From: Gammaproteobacteria bacterium
GTDB lineage: Bacteria; Pseudomonadota; Gammaproteobacteria; Steroidobacterales; Steroidobacteraceae
DNA length: 42,367 nucleotides
Assembly (NCBI GenBank): GCA_027366635.1
Contig: DAHXNE010000056.1
Coordinates: 1 to 42,367, forward strand
Reading direction: 5' to 3'
Numbering within the stretch: position 1 is the first letter of the stretch; each line of letters starts with the position of its first letter. Under the pieces are notes generated by a model. The model was not told where the DNA came from. It did not search any database and worked only from the letters and a program-made list of their open reading frames with translations. Positions 41,994 to 42,367 of the stretch are shown piece by piece. The position numbers and the translations under genes were made by a program.

Positions 41994-42240
41994 GAGCACC
42001 TGCCGGCGGACCACCCGGTCTGGGTGTCCGTCGCCTTTGCGCTCGGACAGCTCTTGCACGTCCTGGTGCTCGCCACCGCGCCGAGACGAATCCTGATCGG
42101 CGGGGGGTCATCCAAGCACGTCCATACCTGTTCGAGCGCGTGCGTGCAGCGCTGCGTAGCAGTCTCGCCGGGTACGATGCGCCCGGGAGCTCGAGGATGT
42201 TGGGAGTTACGTGGTGCCGCCGGGTGCATCGGGCAGGGAA
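41994..42240 (+). pseudogene. Remnant of a ROK-family sugar kinase (fructokinase-like), frameshifted
   Basis: Three adjacent pieces in three frames read as the C-terminal end of a ROK fructokinase. LPADHPVW plus LHVLVLATAPRRILIGGG lies at about 42000-42107. VIQARPYLFERVRAALRSSLAGYDAPG follows at 42107-42186. ELEDVGSYVVPPGASG lies at 42187-42234. Each frame change equals one lost base and falls in a G-run (42102-42107 and 42185-42187), so decay or homopolymer sequencing error both fit. The 5' two-thirds of the gene are missing: the first frame meets a stop at 41898 with no kinase motifs in between. This makes it a true remnant regardless of sequencing error. It overlaps the tatD 3' end on the other strand. 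Confidence 0.6.
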
Positions 42241-42365
42241 AACAGCCGGCGCGTGGCGGCGGTGCTCGAGAGCGCGAGCGTCTGCAGCGATTCGCCGCGC
42301 GCCCGGGCGACGACGGTTGCGATGTGGGGGAGGTAACACGGTTCGTTGCGACGCGACGCGGGTTT
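42207..42365 (-). CDS. tatD: TatD-family DNase, C-terminal end (gene runs off the window)
   Basis: On the minus strand, 52 codons and a TAA stop read KPASRRNEPCYLPHIATVV, then RGESLQTLALSSTAATRRLFSLPDAPGG. This is the C-terminal signature of TatD metal-dependent DNases: RRNEP, then Y-x-x-H, RGES and the T-x-N-like ATRRLF ending. The usual Asn before the last helix reads as Thr or Ala here. The part carrying the metal ligands lies beyond the window. The last residues are antisense to the ROK-kinase remnant. The fragment is too short for length-based gene finding and was recognised by motif. Confidence 0.75.
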   Translation of the reverse strand, partial: KPASRRNEPCYLPHIATVVARARGESLQTLALSSTAATRRLFSLPDAPGGTT

Positions 42366-42367
42366 CG

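Noticed and set aside
41768..42229. Minus-strand open frame of 153 codons in the right-end gap
   Set aside because: No family features, Arg/Pro-rich composition, no ribosome site. It runs antisense to the kinase remnant and overlaps the end of tatD in another frame.
40900..42367. Mobile element or defence island at the right end
   Set aside because: No transposase, integrase, terminal repeats or defence motifs are visible. The decayed DNA is explained by a kinase remnant and intergenic sequence.

Overview
The window is about two-thirds G+C, almost fully coding, and packed with overlapping ATGA/GTGA gene junctions. The gene set is that of an aerobic heterotrophic proteobacterium, most likely a high-GC gammaproteobacterium. 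The pointers are a PsrA-type TetR regulator, a CysB-type LysR regulator, the CysI/DUF934 pair, PaaX, and a thrA(fused)-thrB-thrC operon. Genus cannot be fixed from the sequence alone. I saw no tRNA, rRNA, CRISPR array, insertion sequence or prophage.

Layout. (1) 3-512: 3' part of an APS kinase gene (cysC, or the end of a cysNC fusion). (2) 624-7242: fatty-acid beta-oxidation: an enoyl-CoA hydratase/3-hydroxyacyl-CoA dehydrogenase, a PsrA-like TetR regulator, a FadN-type enzyme with the reverse domain order, and a thiolase. (3) 7301-11258: an Lrp/AsnC regulator divergent from a branched-chain 2-oxoacid dehydrogenase operon in which E1 alpha and beta are fused, followed by E2. (4) 11443-18990: aerobic phenylacetate degradation, with paaX divergent from paaABCDE-paaG-paaZ. 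(5) 19217-22050: small heat-shock protein plus Lon protease. (6) 22110-24230: WrbA and an orphan membrane-anchored TAXI protein. (7) 24371-32190: sulfur assimilation: cysH-cysG-cysteine synthase on the minus strand, a CysB-like regulator and a 4-alpha-glucanotransferase on the plus strand, then DUF934 and cysI on the minus strand. (8) 32330-34661: a MaoC hydratase/CitE-like lyase/DUF7009 operon and a convergent unknown gene. (9) 34803-40161: thrABC plus a membrane NERD-domain protein. (10) 40176-42367: an M20 peptidase, a decayed stretch with a frameshifted ROK-sugar-kinase remnant, and the 3' end of a TatD DNase gene.

How it works together: fatty acids, branched-chain amino acids and phenylacetyl-CoA are all degraded to acetyl-CoA, propionyl-CoA or succinyl-CoA by systems that each carry their own local regulator. 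The sulfur genes reduce activated sulfate to sulfide (CysH, then siroheme-dependent CysI, with siroheme from CysG) and fix it into cysteine. The thr genes turn aspartate into threonine.

I found no clearly new defence or mobile system. The most interesting signals are regulatory: a PsrA-type operator on the start of its own regulator gene, a sigma-54-like element coinciding with an inverted repeat upstream of bkd, and TATAGT boxes only 8-10 nt from the cysH and cysI start codons that suggest leaderless mRNAs. Other points are the MaoC/CitE/DUF7009 operon with its AT-rich rare-codon patch, and the kinase remnant at the right end.
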